Positions 1 through 9,171 of a stretch of 43,411 nucleotides of DNA are shown here, piece by piece. Position numbers and translations under genes: made by a program. The DNA comes from Chitinophaga pinensis (lineage in GTDB: Bacteria; Bacteroidota; Bacteroidia; Flavobacteriales_D; Crocinitomicaceae), in NCBI GenBank assembly GCA_945863605.1, contig CAMAZP010000027.1, positions 1 to 43,411 on the forward strand, read 5' to 3'. Position 1 is the stretch's first letter, and every line of letters starts with the position of its first letter. The notes under the pieces are model-generated. The model saw nothing but the letters and a program-made list of their open reading frames with translations, was not told where the DNA came from and searched no databases.

Positions 1-118
1 CAATTCGCCCCAACTTTTAATTCGCCCCGATTATCCGCAAAATTTTTACTTTATCCTTAAAATAAATATCTTTAACTAATAATTCAATCAATTATCTTTG
101 AATAACTAAATTTTATTA

Positions 119-874
119 ATGAAATTTTATTTGTATTTTGGGTTTATATTAACTTTTCTAAGTTGTGAAAACAATGTTTCTTCTATCAAAAAATCAAAGG
201 AAAATAGATTAAATACAAAACAAATTATCAATCAAAAAAAAGATTCTTCAATAATCAAATTAAATAAAGTAATCTTGTTGGATAGTTTAGTGGATATTCA
301 AACGATTAATTCTGAAATTCAAGTTGATTTAAAATATGCTTCTTCTGATAATTTTATGAAAATGAAATTATACAATCGACTATCAAATGCTTATTTGCAA
401 AAAGATGTAGCTATTAGATTATCTAATTGCCAAAAATTTCTATCAAAAATTAAACCTGGTTATTGTTTGTTAGTATACGATGCTGTTCGACCTGTAAGTG
501 TTCAGAAAAAAATGTGGGATGCTTTAGATTCTCTACCTCCTAGTGAGCGTGGAAAATTTGTCTCTAATCCTGTGAATCGCAGTTTACATAATTTAGGTGC
601 AGCTGTAGACTTGACAATCATTGACAATACAGGTGTTATTTTAGATATGGGTGCGAATTATGATGATATTCGAAAAATTGCATACCCCAATTTAGAACGT
701 GAATTTCTAGCTAGTGGTGAACTATCAGCAAATCACATTGCAAATAGGGAACTATTGAGGAGGGTAATGAAATCTCAAGGTTTTAGACCTTTGGAAACAG
801 AGTGGTGGCATTTTAACGCTTGCTCACGCTCTGAAGGTAAATCAAAATATAAGGTGTTAATGGATGAGCCTTAA
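119..874 (+). CDS. VanX-like D-alanyl-D-alanine dipeptidase, lipoprotein (M15 family)
   Basis: Probable zinc D-Ala-D-Ala dipeptidase of peptidase family M15D, which hydrolyses the free dipeptide and in most bacteria serves peptidoglycan recycling rather than vancomycin resistance. The zinc-ligand motif SLHNLGAAVD gives H157 and D164, and EWWH gives the catalytic E228 and the third ligand H231. The N-terminus is hydrophobic and ends in LSC at C16, a lipobox, so the enzyme is probably a lipid-anchored envelope protein. Residues 20-60 are a Lys/Asn-rich linker. At 251 aa the length suits the family with an added leader. It stands alone, with no vanH- or vanA-like neighbour, which argues against a resistance cassette. 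The family call is firm; the substrate and location are inferred. Confidence 0.85.
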   Translation: MKFYLYFGFILTFLSCENNVSSIKKSKENRLNTKQIINQKKDSSIIKLNKVILLDSLVDIQTINSEIQVDLKYASSDNFMKMKLYNRLSNAYLQKDVAIRLSNCQKFLSKIKPGYCLLVYDAVRPVSVQKKMWDALDSLPPSERGKFVSNPVNRSLHNLGAAVDLTIIDNTGVILDMGANYDDIRKIAYPNLEREFLASGELSANHIANRELLRRVMKSQGFRPLETEWWHFNACSRSEGKSKYKVLMDEP

Positions 875-1016
875 TAATAAGATTACGCTATTCTCCATTT
901 AAATTTCTCAGTAATTATTTGAGAAATAAAAGGTAATCCGTATTTTCAATATTAGTTCAAAATTTTCTTTTTGATTAATATTTTAATCAATTATAGCGTA
1001 TTAAATATATAATAAA

Positions 1017-2002
1017 ACCCGTTGTGCATTTAGGCCAAATTTACTTTTAAATTGTTAATTGGGCGATTAAAAACAAATTTATTGAGATGTTGAATGAGTG
1101 TAATTGCAGTTATTTTTGAGATGATTCTTGTCTTAAAACCGACAAAAGTTTTAGCAAAATTTTCTCTGATTCTGAACTGATCGCACATTTGCGAGAACAG
1201 AGTTTCGATTCGTTTTCTTCCTTTCTTGAAAACGTAAGGTTGTTCAACATAATCTAATTGATTTTTTCGCATAGGAGTTTGAAGATTAATCTGAACTGTT
1301 TCAAATAGATTTAATTGAATTTCAGCGGATAAATACCCCATATCACCAAGTAATGTGCATTTTGAATAAGTCATTTTTACATCTTTCAGCATATGGATAT
1401 CATGTATAGAAGCAGGTGTAATATCGATGCTTTGAAACACTCCAGATAATGAACAGATTCCATGAAGTTTATAACCAAAATAATAACTTTTTTGAGCTGC
1501 ACAATACCCTTTTGTTGGTTGAGCATATTCAACATCACGACATATTTTACTTCTTGTGGCTCTTGCATTTTTGCAGATTTCAAGTGGCATTGAGTCAATG
1601 ATAAATGCATCTTCAAATTCATTAAATGCTCTTGCTAAAACACACCGTAATTTTTCAATTTGAGAAAACATAGAACGCCTTCTTCGATTGTATACAGATC
1701 GCTCAATTAGCCCGTCTAAAAACGTGTTCTGAATATCTCTAAAAAGCTGACATTCAGAATGTATCCCCATAAATTCGGCGGTAAGATTCATGGAAATAAG
1801 TTCCAAGTTACTAAGCTTAGGTTTACGAATTTGAAGAAAAGAATCAAAAGAAACATTCAATGATTGTAGATGTTTCAAAATAATTTCATAGTTTTGAATA
1901 AAGTTGTTCATAGTATTTAATGGACTGATTATCAATTAAATATACGAATTTTAATGATTCAATGAACAACTTTTTTTATTTTTTTTTAAATGCACAACGG
2001 GT
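1017..2002 (-). mobile_element. IS982-family insertion sequence, intact, 986 bp
   Basis: The element is bounded by perfect 16-bp inverted ends, ACCCGTTGTGCATTTA at 1017-1032 and its complement at 1987-2002. It has an 8-bp target duplication and one full-length transposase gene on the minus strand whose stop codon lies inside the left inverted repeat. Length and ends beginning ACC fit IS982. It lies 168 bp upstream of clpB and could alter or separate part of that promoter region. No passenger gene is present. Confidence 0.9.
1030..1935 (-). CDS. IS982-family transposase (DDE)
   Basis: DDE transposase that cuts and joins the ends of the surrounding IS. The protein has 301 aa, close to the family norm. 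The catalytic triad is visible as D114 in FIIDSMPLE, D198 in LLGDMGYLS and E244 in RKRIETLFSQ. The conserved basic region before the second Asp (YYFGYKLHG) is also present. The N-terminal 90 residues form a helical region with a cluster of arginines (RRRR at 84-87). An internal Met at residue 9 (start 1911) is an equally good start. The frame is undamaged, so the IS may be active. Family assignment is firm. Confidence 0.9.
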   Translation of the reverse strand: MIISPLNTMNNFIQNYEIILKHLQSLNVSFDSFLQIRKPKLSNLELISMNLTAEFMGIHSECQLFRDIQNTFLDGLIERSVYNRRRRSMFSQIEKLRCVLARAFNEFEDAFIIDSMPLEICKNARATRSKICRDVEYAQPTKGYCAAQKSYYFGYKLHGICSLSGVFQSIDITPASIHDIHMLKDVKMTYSKCTLLGDMGYLSAEIQLNLFETVQINLQTPMRKNQLDYVEQPYVFKKGRKRIETLFSQMCDQFRIRENFAKTFVGFKTRIISKITAITLIQHLNKFVFNRPINNLKVNLA

Positions 2003-2170
2003 ATAATAAAATCAAATTAACGACATTTAGATTTCTATTATTTCCAAATCTGAATGCTAAAATCGGAAAAAAAGTCATTTTTGATTGTGTTTAGCTGACA
2101 AAAAGTCTTATTAAAAACACTTAAAGTGTATTGGTTTAGCATTTGACGAAATAAAAGAAACAATACAAAA

Positions 2171-4786
2171 ATGGACTTAAATAAATTCACAACTAAATCG
2201 CAAGAAGCTATTCAGCAAGCACAGAATTTAGCTGAATCCAACGGAAACCAAAGCATCGAAACGGGTCACCTACTAAAAGGTATCTTTTTGGTGGATCAAG
2301 AAGTCACACCTTATTTATTGGGAAAATTAACAGTAAATCCGAAGATTGTTGAGGTCACGGTCGATCGAATCATTGAGTCATATCCGAAAGTTTCGGGAGG
2401 GCAAATTTACCTATCCCAAACTTGTAACCGCGTATTGCAATATGCCTTGAGCGAACTTAAAAACTTCGGCGATGATTACGTTTCCCTTGAACTTTTAGTA
2501 TATGCTTTATTGGATGCAACCGATAGTGTTGGAAAACTTTTGAAAGATAATAAAATCAGTAAATCAACCTTAAAAGACGCCATTATGGACTTGAGAAAAG
2601 GTCAAAAAGTTACTTCTGCAGGTCAAGAAGGAACCTATAAATCATTAGAAAAATACGCTAAAAATCTGAACGATTTGGCTTCAGCTGGAAAATTAGATCC
2701 AGTGATTGGGCGCGACGATGAAATCAGAAGAGTACTGCAAATTTTAACGCGTAGAACGAAAAACAACCCGATTTTAATTGGTGAACCGGGCGTTGGAAAA
2801 ACAGCAATCGCCGAAGGCCTCGCACACCGAATCGTGGACGGCGACGTTCCCGAAAACTTAAAAACGAAAATCGTTTATTCCTTGGATATGGGCGCTTTGA
2901 TTGCTGGTGCGAAATACAAAGGAGAATTTGAAGAGCGCTTGAAATCGGTGGTTAAAGAAGTCATTGCTGCGGAAGGAGAAATCATTTTATTCATCGACGA
3001 AATTCATACCTTGGTTGGTGCAGGAGGTGGAGGAGAAGGTGCAATGGATGCTGCGAATATTTTGAAACCTGCTTTAGCTCGTGGCGAATTAAGAGCAGTG
3101 GGGGCAACGACTTTGAACGAATACCAAAAGTATTTCGAGAAAGATAAAGCCTTGGTGCGTCGTTTTCAAACGGTTTTAGTGGACGAACCAACAACAGAAG
3201 ACGCGATTTCCATTTTACGTGGAATCAAAGATAAATATGAGAATCACCATAAAGTTATCATCAAAGATGCAGCGATTATTGCCGCAGTGGAATTATCACA
3301 ACGTTACATCACTGACCGTCATTTGCCAGATAAAGCGATTGACTTAATCGACGAAGCGGCTTCAAAATTGCGTATGGAAATCAATTCAAAACCAGAAGAA
3401 TTGGACGAAATCGAACGCAAAATTATGCAGTTGGAAATCGAACGTGCTGCCTTGAAACGCGAAAACGACGACAAAAAATTGGTGAACGTGGAACGTGATT
3501 TGGCTAATTTGACCGAGCAACGCAACGCTTTTCAATCGAAATGGCAAGCTGAAAGAGACGTCGTGGATGGCATTCAACGCGCAAAAGAAGAAATTGAAAG
3601 CCTGAAATTTGAAGCAGAACAAGCGGAGAAAGCTGGAGATTATGGTAAAGTGGCTGAAATTCGCTACGGAAAAACGAAGGAAGTTGAACAGAATTTGGAA
3701 GCATTAAAAGAAAAACTCGCTGCAATGCAAGTGAATTCTAAAATGATCAAAGAAGAAGTAGATGCGGAAGAAATTGCAGATGTCGTTTCAAAATGGACTG
3801 GAATTCCAGTCAACAAAATGATTGAAAGCGAGGTTTCTAAATTACTGAAATTAGAAGACGAATTGGGTAAACGTGTCGTTGGACAAGAGGAAGCAATTAT
3901 GGCTTTATCAGATGCGGTGAGAAGAAGTCGCGCTGGATTGCAAGACGCTCGCAAACCAATTGGTTCGTTCATTTTCTTGGGAACAACGGGAGTTGGTAAA
4001 ACAGAATTAGCGAAAGCACTTGCGGAATACCTGTTCAACGATGAAAACGCTATGACGCGAATCGATATGAGTGAATACCAAGAGAAACATTCCGTAAGTC
4101 GTCTGGTGGGAGCGCCTCCGGGATATGTTGGTTACGATGAAGGTGGACAGTTGACAGAAGCTGTGCGCAGAAAACCGTATTCAATAGTATTGTTGGACGA
4201 AATAGAAAAAGCGCATCCAGATGTCTTCAATGTCTTACTTCAAGTCTTAGACGACGGGCGTTTGACAGATAACAAAGGACGAATGGTGAATTTCAAAAAT
4301 ACGATTATCATTATGACTTCGAATATGGGTTCAAGCATCATTCATGAGCGTTTTGAAAATGCGAAACCTGCTGAATTAGAGAAAGTAACTGAGAAAGCAA
4401 AATTTGAAGTGATGGAATTATTGCGCCAAACGATTCGCCCTGAGTTTTTGAACCGTATTGATGAAACTATTATGTTTATGCCCTTGACAAAAGACAATGT
4501 GCGCGAAATCGTTCAGATTCAACTCGAAGGTTTGAAGCACTTATTGGCAGAAAAAGAAATGTCGTTGTATGTTTCCAAAGATGCTTTCGATCACATAGCA
4601 GAAGTGGGTTACGATCCATACTTCGGTGCACGACCTGTGAAACGAGTAATTCAAAAACAAGTGTTAAATGAACTTTCAAAAGCGCTGTTAAGCGGAACTA
4701 TCGACAAAGCTTCTCGTATTGTAATGGATGTTTTTGATGGCAAGATTGTCTTCAGAAAACCAATAATGGCAGAAGAGGAAGTATAA
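2171..4786 (+). CDS. clpB: ATP-dependent chaperone ClpB
   Basis: Hexameric AAA+ disaggregase that works with DnaK/DnaJ/GrpE to solubilise aggregated proteins in the cytoplasm. Domains in order: Clp N-repeats (about 1-145), AAA1 with Walker A GEPGVGKT at 204-211 and Walker B D276-E277, a coiled-coil middle domain (about 405-530), AAA2 with Walker A GTTGVGKT at 604-611 and Walker B D676-E677, and a C-terminal small domain. Length 871 aa is typical. The middle domain is full length, which separates ClpB from ClpA/ClpC. The gene is monocistronic: IS982 lies upstream and a hairpin terminator downstream. Base composition is less AT-rich than in its neighbours, as expected for a highly expressed housekeeping gene. 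Confidence 0.98.
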   Translation: MDLNKFTTKSQEAIQQAQNLAESNGNQSIETGHLLKGIFLVDQEVTPYLLGKLTVNPKIVEVTVDRIIESYPKVSGGQIYLSQTCNRVLQYALSELKNFGDDYVSLELLVYALLDATDSVGKLLKDNKISKSTLKDAIMDLRKGQKVTSAGQEGTYKSLEKYAKNLNDLASAGKLDPVIGRDDEIRRVLQILTRRTKNNPILIGEPGVGKTAIAEGLAHRIVDGDVPENLKTKIVYSLDMGALIAGAKYKGEFEERLKSVVKEVIAAEGEIILFIDEIHTLVGAGGGGEGAMDAANILKPALARGELRAVGATTLNEYQKYFEKDKALVRRFQTVLVDEPTTEDAISILRGIKDKYENHHKVIIKDAAIIAAVELSQRYITDRHLPDKAIDLIDEAASKLRMEINSKPEELDEIERKIMQLEIERAALKRENDDKKLVNVERDLANLTEQRNAFQSKWQAERDVVDGIQRAKEEIESLKFEAEQAEKAGDYGKVAEIRYGKTKEVEQNLEALKEKLAAMQVNSKMIKEEVDAEEIADVVSKWTGIPVNKMIESEVSKLLKLEDELGKRVVGQEEAIMALSDAVRRSRAGLQDARKPIGSFIFLGTTGVGKTELAKALAEYLFNDENAMTRIDMSEYQEKHSVSRLVGAPPGYVGYDEGGQLTEAVRRKPYSIVLLDEIEKAHPDVFNVLLQVLDDGRLTDNKGRMVNFKNTIIIMTSNMGSSIIHERFENAKPAELEKVTEKAKFEVMELLRQTIRPEFLNRIDETIMFMPLTKDNVREIVQIQLEGLKHLLAEKEMSLYVSKDAFDHIAEVGYDPYFGARPVKRVIQKQVLNELSKALLSGTIDKASRIVMDVFDGKIVFRKPIMAEEEV

Positions 4787-4791
4787 GGTTT

Positions 4792-4857
4792 CCCTCCTTG
4801 AGGAGGGATTAAGGTCTGACGACTCTGACGAGTATCAGACTCCGTCAGAGGAGGTGA
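4792..4857. repeat. REP-like palindromic unit downstream of clpB
   Basis: Two adjacent hairpins: CCCTCC-TTGA-GGAGGG at 4792-4807, and CTCTGACG paired with CGTCAGAG between 4823 and 4850. The first resembles the palindromic ends of the element at 8987-9131, so these look like copies of one dispersed intergenic repeat family. Confidence 0.55.
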
Positions 4858-4879
4858 CAACTTATCAAATAAATTAAAG

Positions 4880-4914
4880 AAGCGAGGCTCGTAATGACTT
4901 CGCTTTTTTTTTAT
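4880..4914 (+). terminator. Rho-independent terminator of clpB
   Basis: An arm beginning AAGCGA pairs with TCGCTT at 4900-4905 (stem of about 8 bp with one G-T pair, loop of about 10), followed directly by a run of nine T. It lies about 95 bases after the clpB stop codon and points the right way. Confidence 0.75.
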
Positions 4915-4935
4915 TTGGGACAAAAAAGTGTTACT

Positions 4936-5418
4936 TTACCTCAATCTATTTAAAGAATCCAATAACTTTTTATCGCGTTTGATTCCCAATTGTGCTAAAA
5001 AACTAAATGGAAAACCTAAAACGAATAATAAAAATCCAAAACCTAGCTCTCTTTTTGTTGGTTCATCCGTTAAAGTACGACCACCGATAACAGCAAAAAC
5101 GATAACAGCAATCAATAGAATAAAATAAATAAAGAAGATTCCTCTTGCTAATCTAAATTGACGATTTAGGTTTTTGTAACCCATTAAAGTGATGAAAATA
5201 AATAAGATAAAGCTGATTATTGTTATGAAAAAAGGTATAGAACTAGCAGCTTCTAACGAACCATTTTTTTCTCCAACTTTCCCTATTTGAATTCCATAAA
5301 CACTAAAAACGTAAATCGTTTTCTCACTAACAAATCTAAATAATTCTATTCCACTTAGTAAAATAGCAAGTAAAATCATTGTTATGGCGTAGTATAAAGT
5401 TTGAACGCGTTGTATCAT
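4936..5418 (-). CDS. DUF4293 family membrane protein
   Basis: Small inner-membrane protein of a family (DUF4293) found almost only in Bacteroidota; its function is unknown. It begins MIQRVQTLYY, the characteristic family start. Four hydrophobic segments lie at about 8-28, 60-82, 93-113 and 126-145, and the C-terminal tail is basic. The gene starts 10 bases after the aroC stop codon on the same strand, so the two are probably co-transcribed. Nothing ties it functionally to aromatic synthesis beyond that. Length 160 aa is slightly above the usual 130-150. Confidence 0.85.
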   Translation of the reverse strand: MIQRVQTLYYAITMILLAILLSGIELFRFVSEKTIYVFSVYGIQIGKVGEKNGSLEAASSIPFFITIISFILFIFITLMGYKNLNRQFRLARGIFFIYFILLIAVIVFAVIGGRTLTDEPTKRELGFGFLLFVLGFPFSFLAQLGIKRDKKLLDSLNRLR

Positions 5419-5428
5419 TTTAATTTTT

Positions 5429-6496
5429 TTACAAATGTATTGACTTATTTCTAAGATGAAAATCTAAAATTGTAATTGCTGCCATCGCTTCTACAATTGG
5501 AACTGCCCTCGGCACCACACACGCATCATGACGACCTTTACCGGCAACTGTAACAGCTTCTCCATCAGCATTGATTGACAGTTGATCTTGCATTAAGGTT
5601 GCAACTGGTTTAAATGCCACTCGAAAATTAATTGGCATTCCATTCGAAATTCCGCCTTGAATTCCGCCAGAATAATTGGTTTTCGTACTTCCATCAGCAT
5701 TAAAAAGATCATTGTGTTGAGATCCTCGCATCGCTATTGTGTCAAAACCACTACCAATTTCAAAACCTTTTACTGCATTTATAGACAACATCGCTTTTCC
5801 CATTTCGGCATGTAATTTATCGAATACAGGTTCTCCTAAACCAATTGGAACATGTTCAATTACGCATCGAATTGCTCCTCCAATTGTATCTCCATCTTTG
5901 CGAATTTCACGAACAAGATTTTCCATTTGGGTGGCAATTTTCTCATCTGGACAGCGGACCAAATTTGACTCAATAATCTCTTGTTTAAAGAATTCAGTAG
6001 ACTGAAAACGAATTTCTCCAATTTGATCAACATAGGTTGAAAATCGAATTCCTAATGAAGCAAGCATATCTTTTGCTATTGCACCTGCAACTACACGGCA
6101 AGCAGTTTCGCGTGCACTACTTCTTCCTCCTCCTTTAAAATCACGAACACCAAATTTCTTATGATAAGTAAAATCAGCATGTGAAGGTCGAAAAGTATGT
6201 TCTAAATGCTTGTAATCCGTTGATTTTTGATTCTCATTTTGAATAATAAATCCTATGGGAGCGCCCGTTGTTTTTCCTTCAAAAATACCTGAAAGAAATT
6301 GAACGGTATCGTTTTCCTTTCGTTGCGTCACAATAGCCGACTGACCCGGTTTTCTTCTATCAAGTTCTTTTTGAATCGCATCTAAATCCAATTCAAAATT
6401 AGCAGGAACACCATCAATCATACCACCAATAGCTTCACCATGCGATTCACCAAAAGTGCTTAATTTGAAAATTGTTCCAAAACTTGAACCAGCCAT
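5429..6496 (-). CDS. aroC: Chorismate synthase
   Basis: Last step of the shikimate pathway: 5-enolpyruvylshikimate 3-phosphate to chorismate with reduced FMN as cofactor, in the cytoplasm. The motifs GESHG (16-20), RPSHAD (103-108) and [10 protein letters not shown] (122-131) are the family signatures around the FMN/EPSP site. The length of 355 aa is typical and no flavin reductase domain is fused. It precedes the DUF4293 gene with a 10-base gap. Two other shikimate genes (aroA and DAHP synthase/chorismate mutase) lie 3-5 kb away in the same orientation but in a separate transcription unit. Assignment is firm. Confidence 0.97.
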   Translation of the reverse strand: MAGSSFGTIFKLSTFGESHGEAIGGMIDGVPANFELDLDAIQKELDRRKPGQSAIVTQRKENDTVQFLSGIFEGKTTGAPIGFIIQNENQKSTDYKHLEHTFRPSHADFTYHKKFGVRDFKGGGRSSARETACRVVAGAIAKDMLASLGIRFSTYVDQIGEIRFQSTEFFKQEIIESNLVRCPDEKIATQMENLVREIRKDGDTIGGAIRCVIEHVPIGLGEPVFDKLHAEMGKAMLSINAVKGFEIGSGFDTIAMRGSQHNDLFNADGSTKTNYSGGIQGGISNGMPINFRVAFKPVATLMQDQLSINADGEAVTVAGKGRHDACVVPRAVPIVEAMAAITILDFHLRNKSIHL

Positions 6497-6788
6497 AATT
6501 AAAGATTAGAGTGTAAAATTAACAGCATTGCTAAAATAAATAACAAAGGTTGAGGAATTATATGCGAATGTTTAGAAGTAAGCATTATTTCCTTTAAAAT
6601 CTGCTTTAATTGAAAACATTCAAATCAATAAAATTTAATAGTTTACTCAAACAAATAAACGCATTTGTAACCAATAACAATCATTAGCGATTTTTTTTGG
6701 TCTTGAATTTCTTGGTTTTAGCTTCGCTGCTACTTCGTGGTGATTCTTTTTCATCAAGGAAAAAGAATGGCAAAATAAAACTAAGCGC
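6497..6788. other. Intergenic region, no gene seen; one 10-bp-stem hairpin
   Basis: About 290 bases between aroC and the rpmH terminator hold no convincing gene. A perfect inverted repeat, ATTCTTTTTC at 6743-6752 and GAAAAAGAAT at 6759-6768 with a 6-base loop, lies in a stretch of more mixed composition (about 6715-6775) that looks like an inserted intergenic repeat. No second copy was found in the window. Confidence 0.4.
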
Positions 6789-6814
6789 AAAAAAAAAGCC
6801 CCATTTAGGAGCTT
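6789..6814 (-). terminator. Rho-independent terminator of rpmH
   Basis: On the minus strand AAGCTCC pairs with GGGGCTT across a short loop (one G-T pair) and is followed by eight or more T. It lies just after the rpmH stop codon. Confidence 0.75.
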
Positions 6815-6831
6815 AATTTTTTCAGAGAATC

Positions 6832-6990
6832 TTAACGCTTGTGCATTGGTTCGTCAGAAACAGTCAATTTCTTTCTTCCTTTGCTACGACGCGCAGCTAA
6901 AACGCGACGACCATTCTTAGTAGCCATTCTACTTCGGAAGCCGTGCTTGTTTCTTCTCTTTCTTACCGATGGTTGAAACGTTCTTTTCAT
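6832..6990 (-). CDS. rpmH: 50S ribosomal protein L34
   Basis: A 52-residue, very basic protein beginning [18 protein letters not shown], the universal L34 signature, followed by [17 protein letters not shown]. The C-terminal extension [13 protein letters not shown] is of the type seen in Bacteroidota. It is a structural protein of the large ribosomal subunit. The gene stands alone with its own promoter and terminator; rnpA or dnaA, common neighbours in other phyla, are not here. It is too short to be picked up by a length-based gene search. Identity is certain from the sequence. Confidence 0.97.
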   Translation of the reverse strand: MKRTFQPSVRKRRNKHGFRSRMATKNGRRVLAARRSKGRKKLTVSDEPMHKR

Positions 6991-7027
6991 GATTATTTCT
7001 TGTAAATGTTATCAAAATTAGGAGTGC

Positions 7028-7057
7028 AAAGATAATATATTTTTCTATATATCAAAT
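7028..7057 (-). promoter_or_regulatory. Bacteroidota-type promoter of rpmH
   Basis: On the minus strand TTTG (7054-7057), an 18-base spacer and TATCTTTG (7028-7035) match the -33/-7 consensus TTTG and TAnnTTTG. The transcription start should fall near 7021, leaving a leader of about 30 bases before rpmH. Confidence 0.7.
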
Positions 7058-7131
7058 TCTTTCAACAAAATTATTTAAAAAATCAATTTCGAAGATAAAC
7101 CCATTATTTTTGCACTAAAATAAATTGTAAA

Positions 7132-8943
7132 ATGCTTAAACCCAAAAATAAAAAAGAAGATAAAGTAAAACTAACGAAAGAAAGCTATTCGAAAGCAATT
7201 GGGATTTTTCGTTATTTAAAACCTTACGGATTTATTTATTTCATTGGTTGGATTTTCCTTGTGCTTTCTACTTCTGCAGGGCTTGTTTTCCCATATTTAT
7301 TAGGGAAGTTACTGGGAACTGCGAATGTTTCAAGTATGCAAGACTCAGTAGAAATAATTAGCACCAACAACATTAATAATGTTGCGTTTACACTTTTTGT
7401 ACTATTTGGATTTCAAGCACTTTTCTCCTTCGTTCGTGTAGTGATTTTTAATAATGTCACAGAAAATTCACTTCGAGATTTAAGAAATGATGCCTTCGAT
7501 AAATTGGTTTTTATGCCTATGGATTTCTTTAATCGCAATAAAGTTGGTGAATTAACGAGTCGTTTATCTTCAGATATTAGTCAAATTCAAGAAACTTTAC
7601 GCACTACAATTGCTGAATTTTTCAGACAAATAATTATTGTAGTTGGTGGTATTTTCTTTTTGCTTTTTATTTCTTGGAAATTGTCCTTAATTATGTTGGC
7701 AACCGTTCCTGTAATGGTAATTATCGCTGTGTTTTTTGGTCGTTATATACGTCGATTGAGTAAAGAAGCGCAAGATTTTACAGCAGAATCAAATTCAATT
7801 GTAGAAGAAGCTTTAACTGGTATTACAAACGTGAAGGCTTTTACAAACGAGTATTTTGCTCTTTCAAGGTTTAAAAATTCAACGCAAAAAACACGCGATT
7901 TAAATGTAAAAAGTGGTGTTTGGCGCGGACTTTTCGTTTCTTTTATCATCTTTTGTTTATTTGGTGCAATTGTTTTCATTATTTGGCAAGGAATGTTGAT
8001 GACCCAAGGCAACAACCCTGAATTATCGAGCGAAGGTTTCTACCAATTTGTGTTGTTTACAATTATGATGGGCGCATCTGTTGGTTCTTTACCTGATTTG
8101 TATGCAAGTATTCAAAAGTCGATTGGTGCAACAGAAAATTTAATGAATATCATCAACGAAAAGACTGAAAAAGTTGAAAATACGGGAACAAGTAAATCAC
8201 AAATTCAAGGAGAAATTGAATTTAAAAACGTAAGTTTTGCTTATCCGCAACGTAAAGACATGACTATTCTTAAGAATGTAAGTTTTGGAGTAGAAAGAAA
8301 TAAAACTTTAGCTTTAGTTGGTCCAAGCGGTTCAGGAAAATCGACTATTTCTAACTTGATTTTGAATTTTTACCATGCCAACTCAGGTGAAATTAGAATT
8401 GATAATCAATTAATTACTGATTACGATTTGAATTTCTTGCGTCAACACATGGCAATTGTACCGCAAGAAGTAATTTTATTTTCTGGTTCCATTTTAGAAA
8501 ATATCCGATTTGGAAAACCAGAAGCGAGTGAAGAAGAAGTTATCGAAGCCGCGAAAAAAGCTAATGCTTGGGAGTTCATAGTTTCTTTTCCTGAACAATT
8601 GCAAACAGAAGTTGGTGACCGTGGAATTCAATTATCTGGTGGACAAAAACAACGTATTGCCATTGCACGAGCGATATTGAAAAATCCTCAAATTCTAATT
8701 TTAGATGAAGCGACCTCAGCATTAGACTCTGAGTCAGAACGTTTAGTGCAAGATGCTTTAGATAAACTAATGAAAGGAAGAACTTCAGTTGTTATTGCGC
8801 ACCGTTTGTCAACAATCAGAAATGCTGATAATATTCTCGTTTTACAACACGGCGATATCCTTGAATCAGGAACGCATCAAGAATTAATTGAGAAAAAAGG
8901 ATTGTACGCAGATTTAGTAGCGTTACAAACGATGGAAGGGTAG
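7132..8943 (+). CDS. ABC exporter, fused permease/ATPase (MsbA/BmrA type)
   Basis: Half-size ABC exporter that would work as a homodimer in the inner membrane. An N-terminal six-helix membrane domain (about 30-340) is followed by an ATPase domain with Walker A GPSGSGKST starting at 397, signature LSGGQ at 501-505, Walker B ILILDEATSAL and the H-loop in VIAHRLST. Length 603 aa is standard. Homologues export lipids, lipid A precursors or drugs; the substrate cannot be told from sequence. A -7-like element TATTTTTG sits at 7105-7112, though a good -33 partner is missing. It is monocistronic, with rpmH divergent upstream and REP-like sequence downstream. Confidence 0.93.
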   Translation: MLKPKNKKEDKVKLTKESYSKAIGIFRYLKPYGFIYFIGWIFLVLSTSAGLVFPYLLGKLLGTANVSSMQDSVEIISTNNINNVAFTLFVLFGFQALFSFVRVVIFNNVTENSLRDLRNDAFDKLVFMPMDFFNRNKVGELTSRLSSDISQIQETLRTTIAEFFRQIIIVVGGIFFLLFISWKLSLIMLATVPVMVIIAVFFGRYIRRLSKEAQDFTAESNSIVEEALTGITNVKAFTNEYFALSRFKNSTQKTRDLNVKSGVWRGLFVSFIIFCLFGAIVFIIWQGMLMTQGNNPELSSEGFYQFVLFTIMMGASVGSLPDLYASIQKSIGATENLMNIINEKTEKVENTGTSKSQIQGEIEFKNVSFAYPQRKDMTILKNVSFGVERNKTLALVGPSGSGKSTISNLILNFYHANSGEIRIDNQLITDYDLNFLRQHMAIVPQEVILFSGSILENIRFGKPEASEEEVIEAAKKANAWEFIVSFPEQLQTEVGDRGIQLSGGQKQRIAIARAILKNPQILILDEATSALDSESERLVQDALDKLMKGRTSVVIAHRLSTIRNADNILVLQHGDILESGTHQELIEKKGLYADLVALQTMEG

Positions 8944-8986
8944 GGAAAAAAAAATAATTTGAAAATGAATTAATTTGAAAATGGTA

Positions 8987-9131
8987 CCCTCCTTAATCTT
9001 CCCTCAAGGGAGGAGACAGAATCTTTGGAGAGCTTTAAACAATTGAAAAAGAAACTATTCTCAACTAAAAACAAGATTTTTATCCGAATAGAGATTAGAG
9101 TTTTCTCCTTTGAAGGAGGACTGAGGAGGAT
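8987..9131. repeat. REP-like doublet: two inverted palindromic units
   Basis: The left end (about 8987-9014) contains TCCCTCAAGGGA and the right end (about 9104-9131) contains TCCTTTGAAGGA. The two ends are imperfect inverted repeats of each other, each carrying a second GGAGG/CCTCC block. The arrangement is like a bacterial BIME or a small MITE. A single related unit occurs at 4792-4807. No coding potential. Confidence 0.5.
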
Positions 9132-9171
9132 GACTTTTAATTATTCTAACTTTCCATTAAAATCCTAATTT

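Larger units (their letters stand above)
1009..2010. repeat. 8-bp target-site duplication flanking the IS
   Basis: ATAATAAA is present at 1009-1016 and again at 2003-2010, directly outside the inverted ends of the insertion sequence. This exact duplication marks a clean, probably recent insertion. IS982-family elements are known to duplicate about 7-9 bp. Confidence 0.85.

Noticed and set aside
119..874. Vancomycin resistance function for the VanX-like protein
   Set aside because: No vanA, vanH or vanS/R-like genes nearby, and the lipoprotein leader fits a peptidoglycan-recycling enzyme.
3319..4038. Several open frames antisense to clpB
   Set aside because: They are a by-product of codon bias in a conserved, highly expressed gene and resemble no protein family.
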